Made by a program: the position numbers and the translations under genes
Assembly (NCBI GenBank): GCA_020632635.1
Contig: JACKFE010000002.1
Location: 62,001-126,000, forward strand
From: Nitrospiraceae bacterium
GTDB taxonomy: Bacteria > Nitrospirota > Nitrospiria > Nitrospirales > UBA8639
Direction: 5' to 3'
Length of the DNA: 64,000 nt
Part shown: piece by piece, positions 42,831 to 53,519 of the stretch
Layout of the letters: every line of letters starts with the position of its first letter
Position numbering within the stretch: the stretch's first letter is position 1
The notes under the pieces: model-generated
The model's input: the letters and a program-made list of their open reading frames with translations, nothing else
The model's database searches: none
Told to the model about the DNA's origin: nothing

Positions 42831-43289
42831 ATGAAATTTCCAAGTTTTTCACATAAACCACAACACGAGCTAATTGCCAATAAAGAAAAAATTTTAGTGG
42901 TCGATGACGATCAGGCTCATCGAACGTGTCTGAAGGATTTTTTAGAACTTCGCGGATATACGTGCCTAGAGGCTGAAAATGGGGTACATGCCTTGCAGAT
43001 ACTCGGAAAAGAATCGGTGGATATGATTATCACCGACAATCAAATGCCACTCATGAACGGATTAGATTTCATAGAACACGTGAATCAAGAATCCAATGGG
43101 GAAGTGCTCCCAATTTTCTTAATGACGGCGGAATTATCCTATCCCGTGAGGCTTCGGGCATTCAAAAACGGGGTAAATCGTGTCTTTGAAAAACCCCTGG
43201 ACTTCCAGGAATTATGTCATGCTGTCGATTGGGTAACAAAATTTGACCTTCCTGCCACTGCCACGATGCGATGTGCATCACAAGGCTGA
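42831..43289 (+). CDS. Stand-alone receiver-domain protein
   Basis: A 152-residue single-domain response regulator. It has the acidic pair in VVDDDQAH, the phosphoacceptor in MIITDNQMPLMNG, the MTAEL switch region and the conserved Lys in VFEKPLDF. A 20-residue N-terminal tail precedes the domain. I chose the ATG at 42831; a TTG eleven codons upstream is the only alternative. It is convergent with the large hybrid kinase gene and may receive phosphate from it. The upstream region carries the 91-nt structured element. Confidence 0.9.
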   Translation: MKFPSFSHKPQHELIANKEKILVVDDDQAHRTCLKDFLELRGYTCLEAENGVHALQILGKESVDMIITDNQMPLMNGLDFIEHVNQESNGEVLPIFLMTAELSYPVRLRAFKNGVNRVFEKPLDFQELCHAVDWVTKFDLPATATMRCASQG

Positions 43290-43425
43290 TCCTTTTCTCC
43301 TGTCCAGCTACAACTCATTAAGGCTTTTTCAATATCGAATAATCGATACCGTGTGGCATGAGAAAAATACAGATATTGGATTGTGCGATCATCAGAGAAT
43401 CATGGGGGAAAACCCCGGCAAGGGA

Positions 43426-46400
43426 CTAGGCGAGAATCTCCCGCAGGGCGAAAGCCAAAGATTTCCCATTAACCGGCTTCATTAAAAACGCTTTGATACC
43501 TAACGCCTTGGCTTTCTCGGCAGACATGGTATAGCTAAAGCCGGTGCATAAAAGAATGGGAATATCTTGACGAATATCTAACAATGCGCGGGCCAATGTA
43601 TCCCCACTCATGGTGGGCATGGTCTGATCAGTCACCACTACATCAAAGTCTCTTGGCGTTTCTCGGAACCATTCCAACGCTTCATAAGGATTCACGGTGG
43701 AGACCACCGAGTATCCTAGATGACTCAGTAATTGCGTTCCCCAGCGTGTCAACATCTCTTCGTCATCCACAAATAAAATCTTACCCGAGCCCGTAGGCCA
43801 ATCCATGACCTCTTCTGGCTTGAGAGGTACGACCACATCCAAACGTGGGAAAAGGACCGTGAAGGTCGTTCCGACTTCCGGCATACTGGAAACAGTGATC
43901 CTTCCGCCATGATTGTGAACAATTCCATGCACCACGGCCAAGCCAAGACCGGTTCCTTCCCCTGCCTGCTTGGTCGTAAAAAATGGCTCAAATATTCGTT
44001 CTACTGTCTCAGGAGACATCCCCTTTCCCGTATCCCGAATGGTCAATTCCACATAAGGCCCGGCTTTTAATTTTACCATCCTATCACCCATATCTCGCGG
44101 GACCTCCTTATGTTGGAGAGAAATCTCCAGGACTCCCCCGTGGTCTCTCATGGCATACTCCGCATTCGCACAGAGATTCATCACGATTTGTTGCATTTGA
44201 CTGGCATCAGCATAAATCACTGCTGGATCCGGCCCCATAGATATCAGAATTTCAATAGAAGCCGGAAAACTTGCCCGTATCATACGAAGCACGTCTCTGA
44301 TCACCAACTGGAGGTTCACCGCTTCCCGTTCCTGTTCGGATCGCCGACTAAATGCCAAAATTTGCTTCACCAAATCCCGAGCACGCTGTCCAGCAGCCTG
44401 AACCTCTTGCAAATAAGATCTTAGGCGCTGGTCCTGAGCCACCTGAGCCATAGCCAATTCGGAATACCCTAAAATAGCACCTAAAATATTATTGAAGTCA
44501 TGCGCAATTCCCCCGGCCAGGGTACCAATCGCCTCCATTTTCTGAGTATGACGTAATTGTTGCTCGCTCACGACCAATGCTTCTTCCGTTCGTTTTTTCT
44601 CGGTAATATCTTCGCAAGATAACAACACCATTTTTGGGCCTAATGGTTGACCAATCGCTTGAATGGTTTCTCTGACCCAGAGGGTTGTCCCATCCTTTTT
44701 TATTTTTCTCAATTCAGGAACAATATTTTTGGTAGACTCCCGCAGACACTTCTCAATACTCGATAGAAATATGGACCGGTCCGAGGGATGAATCACTGAT
44801 GACACCGACTGTCCCATTAACTCTTGGACATCGTATCCCAAAATGCGAGCCCCATAGTGATTCACCGACACAATCATTCCCTGCGGATCAACGGTGAAAT
44901 AAATCAGGGGTGTTTGATCATAAAGAGCACGGTACTGCTCTCGGCTTTTCTGGAGATCTTCCTGAACCCGTTTCCGTTCCAATTCCGTCCCCGCCCGTGC
45001 GGCAAAAATTTCAGATAAGTTTTTCCCTTGGGGGGAAAGCACGAATGGACGAGTATCCATAATGGCTAAATTCCCAACCACTTCCTTTTGGGAATTAATT
45101 AGAGGAATTCCAAAATATGCCTCAACTCCCAACGCCTGAATCGTGGCACTCCTGGGAAAAATCGCTCGCACTTGCGATCTATAGTCTACCGCTTGCCCCC
45201 GAAACACGTGTTCACAAGGTCCTTCGACGCAATCATACTCCAAGGCAGACTCAAAATGATCGCGGTTCCAAAACGCCAACGCCCGTGCTTTTCCCTCCAT
45301 CCCCTCCATTCGCTCAGACAAAAACACCATCGGGACATCAAGAGCTTTCGCTAAGACCCCGACCAACGTTTCAAAAAAATTTGGAGAGCCCGGCACCACA
45401 TTGACTCTGACAATCGCCTCCAGCGCATCTTCGGATTGTTTTCGTTGCGTGATATCACGTGAAACCACCACACCTCGTCGTTCTCCCAAAGCCGAACGAA
45501 ACACACGTCCCGTGCTTTCGAACCAACGGTACTCACCTTCTCGGCCTTGATATCGATACACGGATTGGCCTGACCCCTCGGCTGCCATCCCACGCTGAAA
45601 TTCCGCAATCACTGCGGGACGATCCTCAGGGTGCACGGGAACAAAAATATTTGTACCCAACAAATCTTTATGGGTATAACCCAACACCTCTTTGAAATTG
45701 GGACTGACATAGAGAAATTGCCCCTTTTCATCAACCTCCGCAATGAGATCGTAGGCATTTTCCATGATCGCTCGATACCGTTTTTCCCGCTCTTGGATGG
45801 TTAATTCAGCGGCTTTCCGGAAAGTAATATCATGAGCATACCCTAGCACACCCCCGGGTTTGAGCCGTGATCCTCCAAAGGGTTCCTTGGTCACGAAAAA
45901 TGTGCGGGAGACAGACTGTTGCTCGACAATCTCCGTCTCAAAGGTCTGAGTTCCTTCGCCACACAATACTTCCACATCGCCGTGGGAAAACAAGGGATGA
46001 GATCCATGAGGGAACAATTCCACATCCGTTTTCCCAACGATCTCTTCAATCTGCTTCCCAAGTAAATTGGCTGCGGAAGAGTTTACCAACACATAACGTC
46101 CCTCTCCATCCTTCACAAACAACACTTCACTCGCTCCCTCAACCACAGCCATCAGCAAATCATGTTTTTCTTTGAGAGCATCTTCAGCTCTCTTTTGTTC
46201 GGTGATATCACGAATGCTTCCACCTCCTCGGATGAAGCGCCCTTCGGCATCAAAGATGGCTTGGCCTTTTCCCTGAAACCATCGGTATTCCCCTTGTTTC
46301 GTCCGTAACCGAGACTCGACCTCGTAGGGAACATGAGTGTCAATATGGGCGGCCATAACCATAAACACTCGCTCTCGATCGTCGGGGTGGATCAATGAAG

Positions 46401-46809
46401 CCCAGGTTTCCAGCACTGGTGGAAATTCTTCCTCTTCGAAACCTAAAAGGGCAATAAATTGTGGTGAATACCAGGCCGGGGTATCTGGGGAATTCCATGG
46501 TTTACCTGGAAGGGGATGCCCTTCCCAGAATCCCTCACGGGAACCTTCTGCCGCAATACAAAAACGGTCTAATTGCATCTTGAAGTCTTCCAATTGCCGA
46601 CGCGTATCGGTCAATTGAGTACTCAACGAGGCGTTCGCGTCTAAAGCTGCGGCCAGGCGCCTTTGTAGGCTCACGACATCCGAGTCGATAATGTCCTGGT
46701 CTGAGGGAACGCCCGATTGCTGAAGGGAAATAGTAATATCCCCAAGCTGTTCACGATGAATCTCAGTCTCTGAGGGGGGGGAAGACTTACCCGAATGAGG
46801 TGATTCCAT
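43426..46809 (-). CDS. Multi-PAS/GAF hybrid histidine kinase
   Basis: An 1127-residue soluble hybrid kinase. In order there is a helical N-terminus (1-85), PAS1 with a PAC segment (about 95-205), PAS2 (215-330), PAS3 (340-455), GAF (465-610), PAS4 (625-745), HisKA with [19 protein letters not shown], HATPase_c ([24 protein letters not shown]), and a C-terminal receiver (about 1005-1125) with [20 protein letters not shown] and FLMKPV. No membrane segment is seen. The receiver makes it able to autophosphorylate internally or run a phosphorelay. A receiver-only gene is convergent at 43289. The signal is unknown; multiple PAS domains suggest redox or small-ligand inputs. Confidence 0.94.
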   Translation of the reverse strand: MESPHSGKSSPPSETEIHREQLGDITISLQQSGVPSDQDIIDSDVVSLQRRLAAALDANASLSTQLTDTRRQLEDFKMQLDRFCIAAEGSREGFWEGHPLPGKPWNSPDTPAWYSPQFIALLGFEEEEFPPVLETWASLIHPDDRERVFMVMAAHIDTHVPYEVESRLRTKQGEYRWFQGKGQAIFDAEGRFIRGGGSIRDITEQKRAEDALKEKHDLLMAVVEGASEVLFVKDGEGRYVLVNSSAANLLGKQIEEIVGKTDVELFPHGSHPLFSHGDVEVLCGEGTQTFETEIVEQQSVSRTFFVTKEPFGGSRLKPGGVLGYAHDITFRKAAELTIQEREKRYRAIMENAYDLIAEVDEKGQFLYVSPNFKEVLGYTHKDLLGTNIFVPVHPEDRPAVIAEFQRGMAAEGSGQSVYRYQGREGEYRWFESTGRVFRSALGERRGVVVSRDITQRKQSEDALEAIVRVNVVPGSPNFFETLVGVLAKALDVPMVFLSERMEGMEGKARALAFWNRDHFESALEYDCVEGPCEHVFRGQAVDYRSQVRAIFPRSATIQALGVEAYFGIPLINSQKEVVGNLAIMDTRPFVLSPQGKNLSEIFAARAGTELERKRVQEDLQKSREQYRALYDQTPLIYFTVDPQGMIVSVNHYGARILGYDVQELMGQSVSSVIHPSDRSIFLSSIEKCLRESTKNIVPELRKIKKDGTTLWVRETIQAIGQPLGPKMVLLSCEDITEKKRTEEALVVSEQQLRHTQKMEAIGTLAGGIAHDFNNILGAILGYSELAMAQVAQDQRLRSYLQEVQAAGQRARDLVKQILAFSRRSEQEREAVNLQLVIRDVLRMIRASFPASIEILISMGPDPAVIYADASQMQQIVMNLCANAEYAMRDHGGVLEISLQHKEVPRDMGDRMVKLKAGPYVELTIRDTGKGMSPETVERIFEPFFTTKQAGEGTGLGLAVVHGIVHNHGGRITVSSMPEVGTTFTVLFPRLDVVVPLKPEEVMDWPTGSGKILFVDDEEMLTRWGTQLLSHLGYSVVSTVNPYEALEWFRETPRDFDVVVTDQTMPTMSGDTLARALLDIRQDIPILLCTGFSYTMSAEKAKALGIKAFLMKPVNGKSLAFALREILA

Positions 46810-47044
46810 ACCAATCCTGTTCTTGTGGGGGGGAAGGACAGAACGCCATTGTTCATGAGCATTCGTTCGGAATGAAATACCATGAAAGATTTATCCTCTA
46901 AAGTCAAGAAATCCCCCTCCCATTGCTCCAAAGCCCTTTAGCGTGTATTCCTCGCCTTATAACGTTTTCCATCACTTCGCTCTCTAGATCAGGGTATGAC
47001 GACATGATAGACTGCGTTTCCAAAAAACATCAGGTGATACCACC

Positions 47045-47833
47045 ATGAAAAAAGCTGTTCTCACAATTGCAGGTTCTGACCCCAGTGGAGGAGCCGGTAT
47101 TCAGGCCGATATCAAAGCCATGTCGGCCAATGGGGTCTTTGGCATGTCTGTAGTGACCTCAATAACGGCTCAAAACACCATGGGGGTTACCTCGGTTTTT
47201 CATCTACCTATTCAGATGCTCGAAGCACAAATGGACGCGATTTTTTCGGATATTCCTGTGACCTGCGTCAAAACCGGTATGTTGGCTACCCCAGACATTG
47301 TGACCACTGTCAGTCGAAAACTACGTGAGATGGCTCCCAATTCACTCGTCGTAGATCCCGTCATGATCGCCAAGGGTGGACATCGCCTCCTCGAATCGGA
47401 TGCCATGGAACTGCTCATCCGTGAATTAATCCCTCAAGCAACGTTGATCACCCCGAATGTTTTCGAGGCGGAAGTCCTGTCCCACACCTCGATACGCACA
47501 CTGGCGGAGGCACGGAATGCGGCAAAAATTATTTTCAAATTGGGGTGCCCAAACGTATTGATTAAAGGCGGACATCTTGCTGAACGGCCAGGAACCGACC
47601 TCTTATATGATGGACGTTTTTTTAAGATGTATCCAGGCGAATTCATAGATACACCCCATACCCATGGCACAGGCTGCACATTCGCTTCAGCCATTGCGGC
47701 TCACCTTGCCAAGGGCACTCCCATTCCTGAGGCGATCGACATCGCGAAACGCTATCTCACAGAAGCTATTCGGCATGGGTTGCCCTTAGGAAACGGCCAT
47801 GGGCCTACCGATCATTTTTATTTTATCAATTAG
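47045..47833 (+). CDS. thiD: Hydroxymethylpyrimidine/phosphomethylpyrimidine kinase
   Basis: A ribokinase-family enzyme that phosphorylates HMP and HMP-phosphate in thiamine biosynthesis. The N-terminus TIAGSDPSGGAGIQADIK is the ThiD signature, and the C-terminal anion hole with the catalytic Asp/Cys appears in HGTGCTFASAIAA. The length of 262 residues matches the family. There is no TMP riboswitch visible upstream and no other thi gene in the window. The downstream hydrolase gene follows on the same strand after about 110 bp. Confidence 0.95.
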   Translation: MKKAVLTIAGSDPSGGAGIQADIKAMSANGVFGMSVVTSITAQNTMGVTSVFHLPIQMLEAQMDAIFSDIPVTCVKTGMLATPDIVTTVSRKLREMAPNSLVVDPVMIAKGGHRLLESDAMELLIRELIPQATLITPNVFEAEVLSHTSIRTLAEARNAAKIIFKLGCPNVLIKGGHLAERPGTDLLYDGRFFKMYPGEFIDTPHTHGTGCTFASAIAAHLAKGTPIPEAIDIAKRYLTEAIRHGLPLGNGHGPTDHFYFIN

Positions 47834-47943
47834 GGCGATTCCACCCGGATAGACCTTTCTCAGGTGTGATCCTCTTCTTTATCCCATTGATCCTGAAGAC
47901 CCATGGACCTTACATCATTCACACAAAAGGACCGGTCACATTG

Positions 47944-48825
47944 ATGGATCACCCAACGTCTGAAAACCCAGGAGAACTTCAGGAAGTTTCACTTCTGCTG
48001 ACAGGTGCGGAACAGACTCCGGTTCCTTGCATTCTGACCAAACCGTCACGACCGACAAAGAGGGCAGTCATTCTCTGTCATGGGTTTCTTTCAGATAAAA
48101 ATAGCCGGACCAACCGACGCCTGACTGAGCTACTGGTTCCAGAAGGAATCGCCACCTTTCGATTCGATTGGTACGGCATGGGAGATCTCAGTAAGCAATT
48201 TCCTCACTTAACGCTCCAGCAATGCTTGGATCAACTGAACACTGGTGTGTCCTATCTATTAGCTCAAGGCTATTCTTCGATTGGCCTCATCGGATCCAGC
48301 TTCGGGGGATTCATGGCTATCTTGGGTGCTGCTCATTTTCCCGCCATTCGGGCGGTCGGACTGAAATGTCCCGTGGTGGATTTTGCTGAGTGTCTCCAGC
48401 TGGAATTCGGGGAGCAAGCTATGGCAGTCTGGAAACAGACTCATCAAATTCCCAATATTCTTAACGACCAGGAACTGATCCCTCTCCAATATGCCTTTTT
48501 CGAAGAATGTCTACGGTATGACGGATATGAGTGGGCATCCCGGATAACCGTCCCAACCTGTGTCGTACATGGTGAGAAAGATGACCTGATCCCCTTCCAT
48601 CAAATTGATCGACTCATGAAGGTCCTCGCTGGCCCTAAAGATCTTCGACTCCTACCTAACGCAGACCACCAATTTGGACATCCCGAAGATTTTCGCATCA
48701 TGACGACTCTTCTCGCTCAATGGATGATCCAGCAGGTCAAAGATTCGGGTCACCCATCTTCCTGCCATCCATCAGCGATCATCTCCCCATCGCCAGACCA
48801 ACCCTCTACCAGTGAGTCATCCTGA
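47944..48825 (+). CDS. Alpha/beta-hydrolase, serine-esterase-like
   Basis: A 293-residue cytosolic alpha/beta-hydrolase. The oxyanion region is ILCHGFLSDKN, the nucleophile elbow GSSFGGFMA, the acid GEKDDLIP and the His ADHQFG. The closest general type is the dienelactone-hydrolase/acyl-esterase group, and no specific substrate is apparent. A GTG at 47866 would add a 26-residue hydrophobic stretch. I prefer the ATG at 47944, where the conserved part begins, though its SD is distant. It overlaps the next gene by one base (TGATG). Confidence 0.85.
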   Translation: MDHPTSENPGELQEVSLLLTGAEQTPVPCILTKPSRPTKRAVILCHGFLSDKNSRTNRRLTELLVPEGIATFRFDWYGMGDLSKQFPHLTLQQCLDQLNTGVSYLLAQGYSSIGLIGSSFGGFMAILGAAHFPAIRAVGLKCPVVDFAECLQLEFGEQAMAVWKQTHQIPNILNDQELIPLQYAFFEECLRYDGYEWASRITVPTCVVHGEKDDLIPFHQIDRLMKVLAGPKDLRLLPNADHQFGHPEDFRIMTTLLAQWMIQQVKDSGHPSSCHPSAIISPSPDQPSTSESS

Positions 48826-49343
48826 TGCTACGACCCTACAAAGGAATCAATCCGACCATCGCCCCCGGAGCATTCATTGAAACCACCGCTGTGGTCATTG
48901 GTGATGTGGTGATTGGTTCGGCCTCCAGCGTGTGGTTCAATGCGGTCATCCGGGGTGATGTTCATGCCATTCGCATTGGCTGTCGAACCAATGTTCAGGA
49001 CCTTTCCTTGCTCCATGTTACCCATGATACCCATCCCCTGACCCTGGGCGATGACATCACGGTTGGCCACCATGTGGTGTTGCATGGATGCACAATTCGG
49101 AATAGGGTACTCGTAGGAATGGGCGCTATCGTCATGGACGGAGTCGTTATCGAAGAGGATTGCATCATTGGGGCAGGAGCGTTGGTAACCGGCGGACAGC
49201 ATATCCCCGCCAAAAGTTTGGTCGTCGGATCTCCGGCCAGAGTCAAAAGGCCCCTGACCGAGACTGAATTACAGTGGATTAAAGAGTCAGCCAGAAATTA
49301 TGTGCGGTATGCCCAAGATTATATGCTTGATACCGCTTCCTAA
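48825..49343 (+). CDS. Gamma-class carbonic anhydrase-like protein
   Basis: A 172-residue left-handed beta-helix trimer-forming protein. The zinc-ligand histidines are visible in LLHVTHD and in GHHVVLHG. The hexapeptide repeats run through the whole chain, ending in GAGALVTGGQHIPAKSLVVGSPA. It belongs to the YrdA/PaaY-like branch, which lacks the acidic loop of Methanosarcina Cam, so its activity is uncertain. It overlaps the hydrolase gene by one base, indicating translational coupling. Confidence 0.93.
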   Translation: MLRPYKGINPTIAPGAFIETTAVVIGDVVIGSASSVWFNAVIRGDVHAIRIGCRTNVQDLSLLHVTHDTHPLTLGDDITVGHHVVLHGCTIRNRVLVGMGAIVMDGVVIEEDCIIGAGALVTGGQHIPAKSLVVGSPARVKRPLTETELQWIKESARNYVRYAQDYMLDTAS

Positions 49344-49433
49344 GCCGCCCAGAGACCATCGACCTAACGCATGAGGGATTCTTGCTCGCTCGGTCTTGGT
49401 TCAACCATCTCCAAGATAGAAAACTAGAAACTT

Positions 49434-50237
49434 ATGGCACAAAACCCTTTGGTCATTTTAGGCGGAGGGTATACCGGCAAGGCCCTTTATAAACGGGCCA
49501 CGGCCGAGGGCTACCAAGTATGGTGCACGAGCCGTCAACCTGATCTGCACCTTACCGGTATTGCTTCCCAACACCGCTTGCACTTCGATCTCAACCATCC
49601 CGAAACCTGGAAGGCTTTCCCCTCAGACACATCAATAATCTGGTGTTTTCCCGCTTGTCCTTTGGATCTGGTGAAACGCTTCATGGCAACGAGAACCCAA
49701 AATCCTGCCCGTCTGGTAGTTTTGGGCAGCACTTCCGCCTACCCCGCTCAGGGCATGATGATTCAGGAACCGTGGAAGCCCAACTTTGCATTACCCAGAG
49801 TGCAGGGCGAGGAATACCTACGAACCACCGCTGGGGCCATCATTATTCGATTGGCAGGAATTTACGGCCCAGGGCGGAATATCTTGGATTGGATTAGAAA
49901 GGGAAAAATCCGCAATACTCCACGCCTGGTGAATCTCGTACACGTAGAAGATGTGGTGGGCATTTCCATGAAAGCTCTCGCTGAGGCCCCTGCAGGATCC
50001 ACCTATTTAGCGAGTGATGGGACTCCCCGCGCGTGGAGCACTATCTGTCACTATGCCAAACAGAAGTGGGGCATTCCAATTCCCCCTGAGACAAAAGCGC
50101 CAGATCCAGGCAAACGCATCGATAACCACAAAATTCTCGAAGAATTACACTATCATTTCCGTTTCCCCGACCTCTATACCGCTCTGGACCACTTGGAAAC
50201 ACAACAATGCGACAAAGACGAGCCGTCATTTTCCTGA
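49434..50237 (+). CDS. NAD(P)-binding epimerase-like protein (atypical SDR)
   Basis: A 267-residue Rossmann protein with the dinucleotide loop ILGGGYTGKAL at the N-terminus, LGSTSAYPAQGM in the active-site region and the extended-SDR segment IIIRLAGIYGPGRN. It resembles the YeeZ-like atypical SDR group with no defined reaction. The catalytic Tyr-x3-Lys is not clearly present, so it may be a binding protein more than an enzyme. It follows the carbonic anhydrase gene by 90 bp on the same strand. Confidence 0.85.
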   Translation: MAQNPLVILGGGYTGKALYKRATAEGYQVWCTSRQPDLHLTGIASQHRLHFDLNHPETWKAFPSDTSIIWCFPACPLDLVKRFMATRTQNPARLVVLGSTSAYPAQGMMIQEPWKPNFALPRVQGEEYLRTTAGAIIIRLAGIYGPGRNILDWIRKGKIRNTPRLVNLVHVEDVVGISMKALAEAPAGSTYLASDGTPRAWSTICHYAKQKWGIPIPPETKAPDPGKRIDNHKILEELHYHFRFPDLYTALDHLETQQCDKDEPSFS

Positions 50238-50321
50238 AGAAGAACGCCTCCTCTCGCGTATGCCCTTGAACAAAAAATGGCTTTTTCGCCTGATCGACTA
50301 TGACACGGATCCCCACATCTC

Positions 50322-51755
50322 TTACCGAAAAAATGCAAGAAGCGAATATCCCACCAACCCATTATTGATGGCATGCGCGATCATGCCAGGCAATAGACTA
50401 CCTGTTCGAGCATACGCCCACCCCCACAATAATCCGCTCCATAAGACGGCGAGAAAGGCCACGAACCCATATCCATGAGCTAAGGCAAAGAACAGAGCGC
50501 TACCCATTATGGCTAGATGCCCACCAACTTTTGCATGAAGAGTCGGAAACAGCAATCCACGAAATATAATCTCTTCAAAGAACGGAGCCACTAGCACAAA
50601 TTCCGTCAGTGTTTTTAGCACCTGTCCCCAACTTCCCCACACCAAATCGGGAACAAACCATTCAGTCCAATGAACGGTATACCCCAGAGAGTCCCCGACA
50701 ATCATCATGCCCCAATCTCCGAGCAGACCCACCCCGACCACCATCAGAGCAACCGGAAGGCTGGCACGAAGCCGGGGCAAGAACGGCGACCACCCAAACA
50801 CCTGAGAAAGGACATACGGCCGTGATCGAAAGAGAAGAACATAAGATACGATGACAATCGGCAAATACAGCAATATCGCTCCATATTCCCTAAGCAAGGA
50901 TGGTCCCGTAGGTAGGAGGACAAGACATCCAATAACCAACACCGTCATCGCCCCTCCGCGCGACAACACCGCAACTCCCTGCCCAAATGTCCAAAACCCA
51001 TACACAGGTCGTCGAGAAACAAATGGCGTTCTTAGATAGAGAGCAAGACCGATTCCTCCAAACGCAAGGAGGACGAATTCCATACCGAGTCCAACCCGCC
51101 AATGCCAGAGTACCGAGACGCCCTGACGATCTAATTGCTCAGCCAACGAAGCCTGCAACGTTCCGTCACCGGCCCGTTCCGCCAAACGTTGTGATAATTG
51201 GTAATAAAACCAATGACCAGGGATCTCTTCGGCCAGCCTCGCTTGCATCTCGTGGTAGGGCATCGTGCTGATGCCTCCAAGATACGCCACGGCCAACATT
51301 TCTTGAAACATTCGCGATAATGCCGTGTTTTCAGGAAATTCTTCTAGGAAAGCCTCTAGAGCGGAAGGCTCCCGAAATTCCCCTAATAACAGTCCGAGAT
51401 AGACCCTATTGAGGATATGAGGATTTTCAGCAAGCAGTTCCTTATACCAAAGGAGAAGATCATCTTGAGTTTTTTGCTCTGGCGCCCCCAGGGCATACAT
51501 CACTTGCTCAAATGAAGACAGCCTCTGAACCTGAGCTTCAAATGCCAAAATCCTACTAGCAAGACGCTCCAAATCCCGACTACTGGAAACGTTCAAGATC
51601 GGCTTTTCTGAAAGGGACGTACTTCTAAGAATAACTCCGAATCCCAATAGACAAACCAACACACACACAAGAGTCAACGCCGGAGAAAAAAGTTGAGGTA
51701 AGTCCCCATTCGGGATTGCCCCCTCATTCTCATGTGATGCATCTTGTTTGTTCAT
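50322..51755 (-). CDS. CPBP/Abi-family intramembrane glutamic protease with N-terminal helical domain
   Basis: A 477-residue membrane protein. TM1 (about 27-45) is followed by about 160 residues of soluble helical sequence, probably TPR-like and facing the periplasm. Several transmembrane helices follow, and then the CPBP/Rce1-like catalytic part: EEIIFRG (the two Glu), FALAHGYGF and HAINNGLVG in the last third. This family cleaves prenylated or other membrane substrates. The helical domain is an addition not found in the minimal family. It is convergent with the SDR gene and divergent from the malic enzyme gene. Confidence 0.9.
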   Translation of the reverse strand: MNKQDASHENEGAIPNGDLPQLFSPALTLVCVLVCLLGFGVILRSTSLSEKPILNVSSSRDLERLASRILAFEAQVQRLSSFEQVMYALGAPEQKTQDDLLLWYKELLAENPHILNRVYLGLLLGEFREPSALEAFLEEFPENTALSRMFQEMLAVAYLGGISTMPYHEMQARLAEEIPGHWFYYQLSQRLAERAGDGTLQASLAEQLDRQGVSVLWHWRVGLGMEFVLLAFGGIGLALYLRTPFVSRRPVYGFWTFGQGVAVLSRGGAMTVLVIGCLVLLPTGPSLLREYGAILLYLPIVIVSYVLLFRSRPYVLSQVFGWSPFLPRLRASLPVALMVVGVGLLGDWGMMIVGDSLGYTVHWTEWFVPDLVWGSWGQVLKTLTEFVLVAPFFEEIIFRGLLFPTLHAKVGGHLAIMGSALFFALAHGYGFVAFLAVLWSGLLWGWAYARTGSLLPGMIAHAINNGLVGYSLLAFFR

Positions 51756-51981
51756 TCCCTGGGCCTATGCCTTTGTGACACCATCGACAGACTCTCCACT
51801 CATCCTCTCTTTCTTTGATTCACCTCGCCAGAAAATACATCGACTCGGGAACCGTCGCAGCGATACAATTCAAACATGTTCATCCCATACGTTTCGCCTA
51901 CGGCTCTCCACTTCATGGCAAAGCTTAGATACAATATCATCTATCCGATAACAATTCTGATTTATATAAAAGGAGCACGAC

Positions 51982-53460
51982 GTGTGGAATTTCTTCAAAC
52001 GAAACAGGGATAGCCGAAGTGCCGCACAGGACATCGGTCCCTATTCAAATTATCGAATGACCGTGCGCCTAGAACTGACCCAGCGTCCCGGAGTTTTCGC
52101 CCAACTGGCCACGGCCATTGCCGAAGAAGGGGCCAGCATCGGGGCCGTAGACATTGTGTCGGCTAGCCGTACCAACGTCATCCGGGACATGACGCTGGAT
52201 GTTCAAAGCGAAGAACATGGCGAGCGGGTCCTGAAACATCTCAATAATCTGTCAGATGTTCGGGTCATTGCATCATCTGACCGAATATTTCTCATGCACC
52301 TAGGCGGAAAAATCCGAGTTGAAAGCAAATTCCCGATTAAAACACGAAACATGCTCTCCATGGTCTACACTCCAGGAGTCGGACGAGTGGTCAAGGCTAT
52401 AGCGAAGGATCCACGACAAGCCTATACCTTTACGACGAAAAACAACAGTCTGGCAGTCGTCACGGACGGATCGGCTATCCTAGGATTGGGGAACTTAGGC
52501 CCCCTAGCCGCCATGCCCGTCATGGAAGGCAAAGCGATGCTGCTTCATCAATTTGCAGGAATCGACGCGTGGCCTCTGTGCCTAAACACTCAAGATCCAG
52601 AAGACATTATTCGTACCGTTCAGGCCATTGCCCCGACCTTCGGCGCCATCAATCTGGAGGACATTAGTGCCCCGCGATGTTTTGAAATTGAACGCCGCCT
52701 CCAGGCTGAACTGGATATCCCAGTCATGCATGATGATCAACATGGTACCGCGGTGGTGATTTTGGGAGCCTTAATGAATGCCTTGAAAATCATTCGCCGC
52801 CCTCTTCAGGAAATTCGCGTCGTGATCATTGGCTTGGGCGCAGCTGGCACCGCCTGTGCGGAATTGCTCTTGGGGGCTGGTATCACGCATCTTAAGGGAT
52901 GCGATAAACAGGGATTGGTCTTGGATCGTCCGTTGAAAGAATTATTATCTTACCGTCATAATCTACGGGCTCTCATTGATTATGAACATCCAACCGGGAC
53001 TCTTCAGGACGCGTTACGGGACGCCCATGTCGTCATTGGTCTGTCGACGGCTAATGTCTTAACATCCGAAGACTTGGCACTCATGGCCCATGATCCGATC
53101 GTGTTTGCGCTCTCGAATCCTGACCCGGAAATTGCCCCCGAGATAGCGATCCCTTATTGCCGGGTTTATGCCAGCGGCCGATCAGACTATCCCAATCAGT
53201 GCAACAATCTCCTGGCATTTCCTGGCATTTTTCGCGGTGCCTTGGATGTACAGGCCAAGGCCATCAATGAAACCATGCTTCTGGCAGCGGCAGAAGCCTT
53301 AGCGAAACTGGTTCCCAGTTCAGCACTCAGCGAAGAATACATCGTACCCAGTGTCTTTGATAAACAGGTCGTTCCCAAAATCGCCAAGGCCGTTGCACAG
53401 GCGGCCATAGACAGTGGGCTCGCACGCCGAACCAAAAAAGAACTAGATGAGGAAGGCTAG
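51982..53460 (+). CDS. NAD(P)-dependent malic enzyme with N-terminal ACT domain
   Basis: Oxidatively decarboxylates malate to pyruvate. Residues 18-95 form an ACT regulatory domain (VRLELTQRPGVFAQLATAI). The catalytic part has the malate-site Tyr in MVYTPGVGR, the Lys in DGSAILGLGN...EGKA and the metal site in DDQHGTAV. The cofactor loop GLGAAGTA follows. The ACT domain suggests allosteric control by an amino acid or related ligand. The GTG start has a strong SD (AAAAGGAG, 6-nt spacing). It is convergent with uppP. Confidence 0.95.
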   Translation: MWNFFKRNRDSRSAAQDIGPYSNYRMTVRLELTQRPGVFAQLATAIAEEGASIGAVDIVSASRTNVIRDMTLDVQSEEHGERVLKHLNNLSDVRVIASSDRIFLMHLGGKIRVESKFPIKTRNMLSMVYTPGVGRVVKAIAKDPRQAYTFTTKNNSLAVVTDGSAILGLGNLGPLAAMPVMEGKAMLLHQFAGIDAWPLCLNTQDPEDIIRTVQAIAPTFGAINLEDISAPRCFEIERRLQAELDIPVMHDDQHGTAVVILGALMNALKIIRRPLQEIRVVIIGLGAAGTACAELLLGAGITHLKGCDKQGLVLDRPLKELLSYRHNLRALIDYEHPTGTLQDALRDAHVVIGLSTANVLTSEDLALMAHDPIVFALSNPDPEIAPEIAIPYCRVYASGRSDYPNQCNNLLAFPGIFRGALDVQAKAINETMLLAAAEALAKLVPSSALSEEYIVPSVFDKQVVPKIAKAVAQAAIDSGLARRTKKELDEEG

Positions 53461-53519
53461 GCGAAAAGGCCACAGGACCCATATCGCAAAAAATAACGGC
53501 GGTAGGTATAAGTGCCGGG

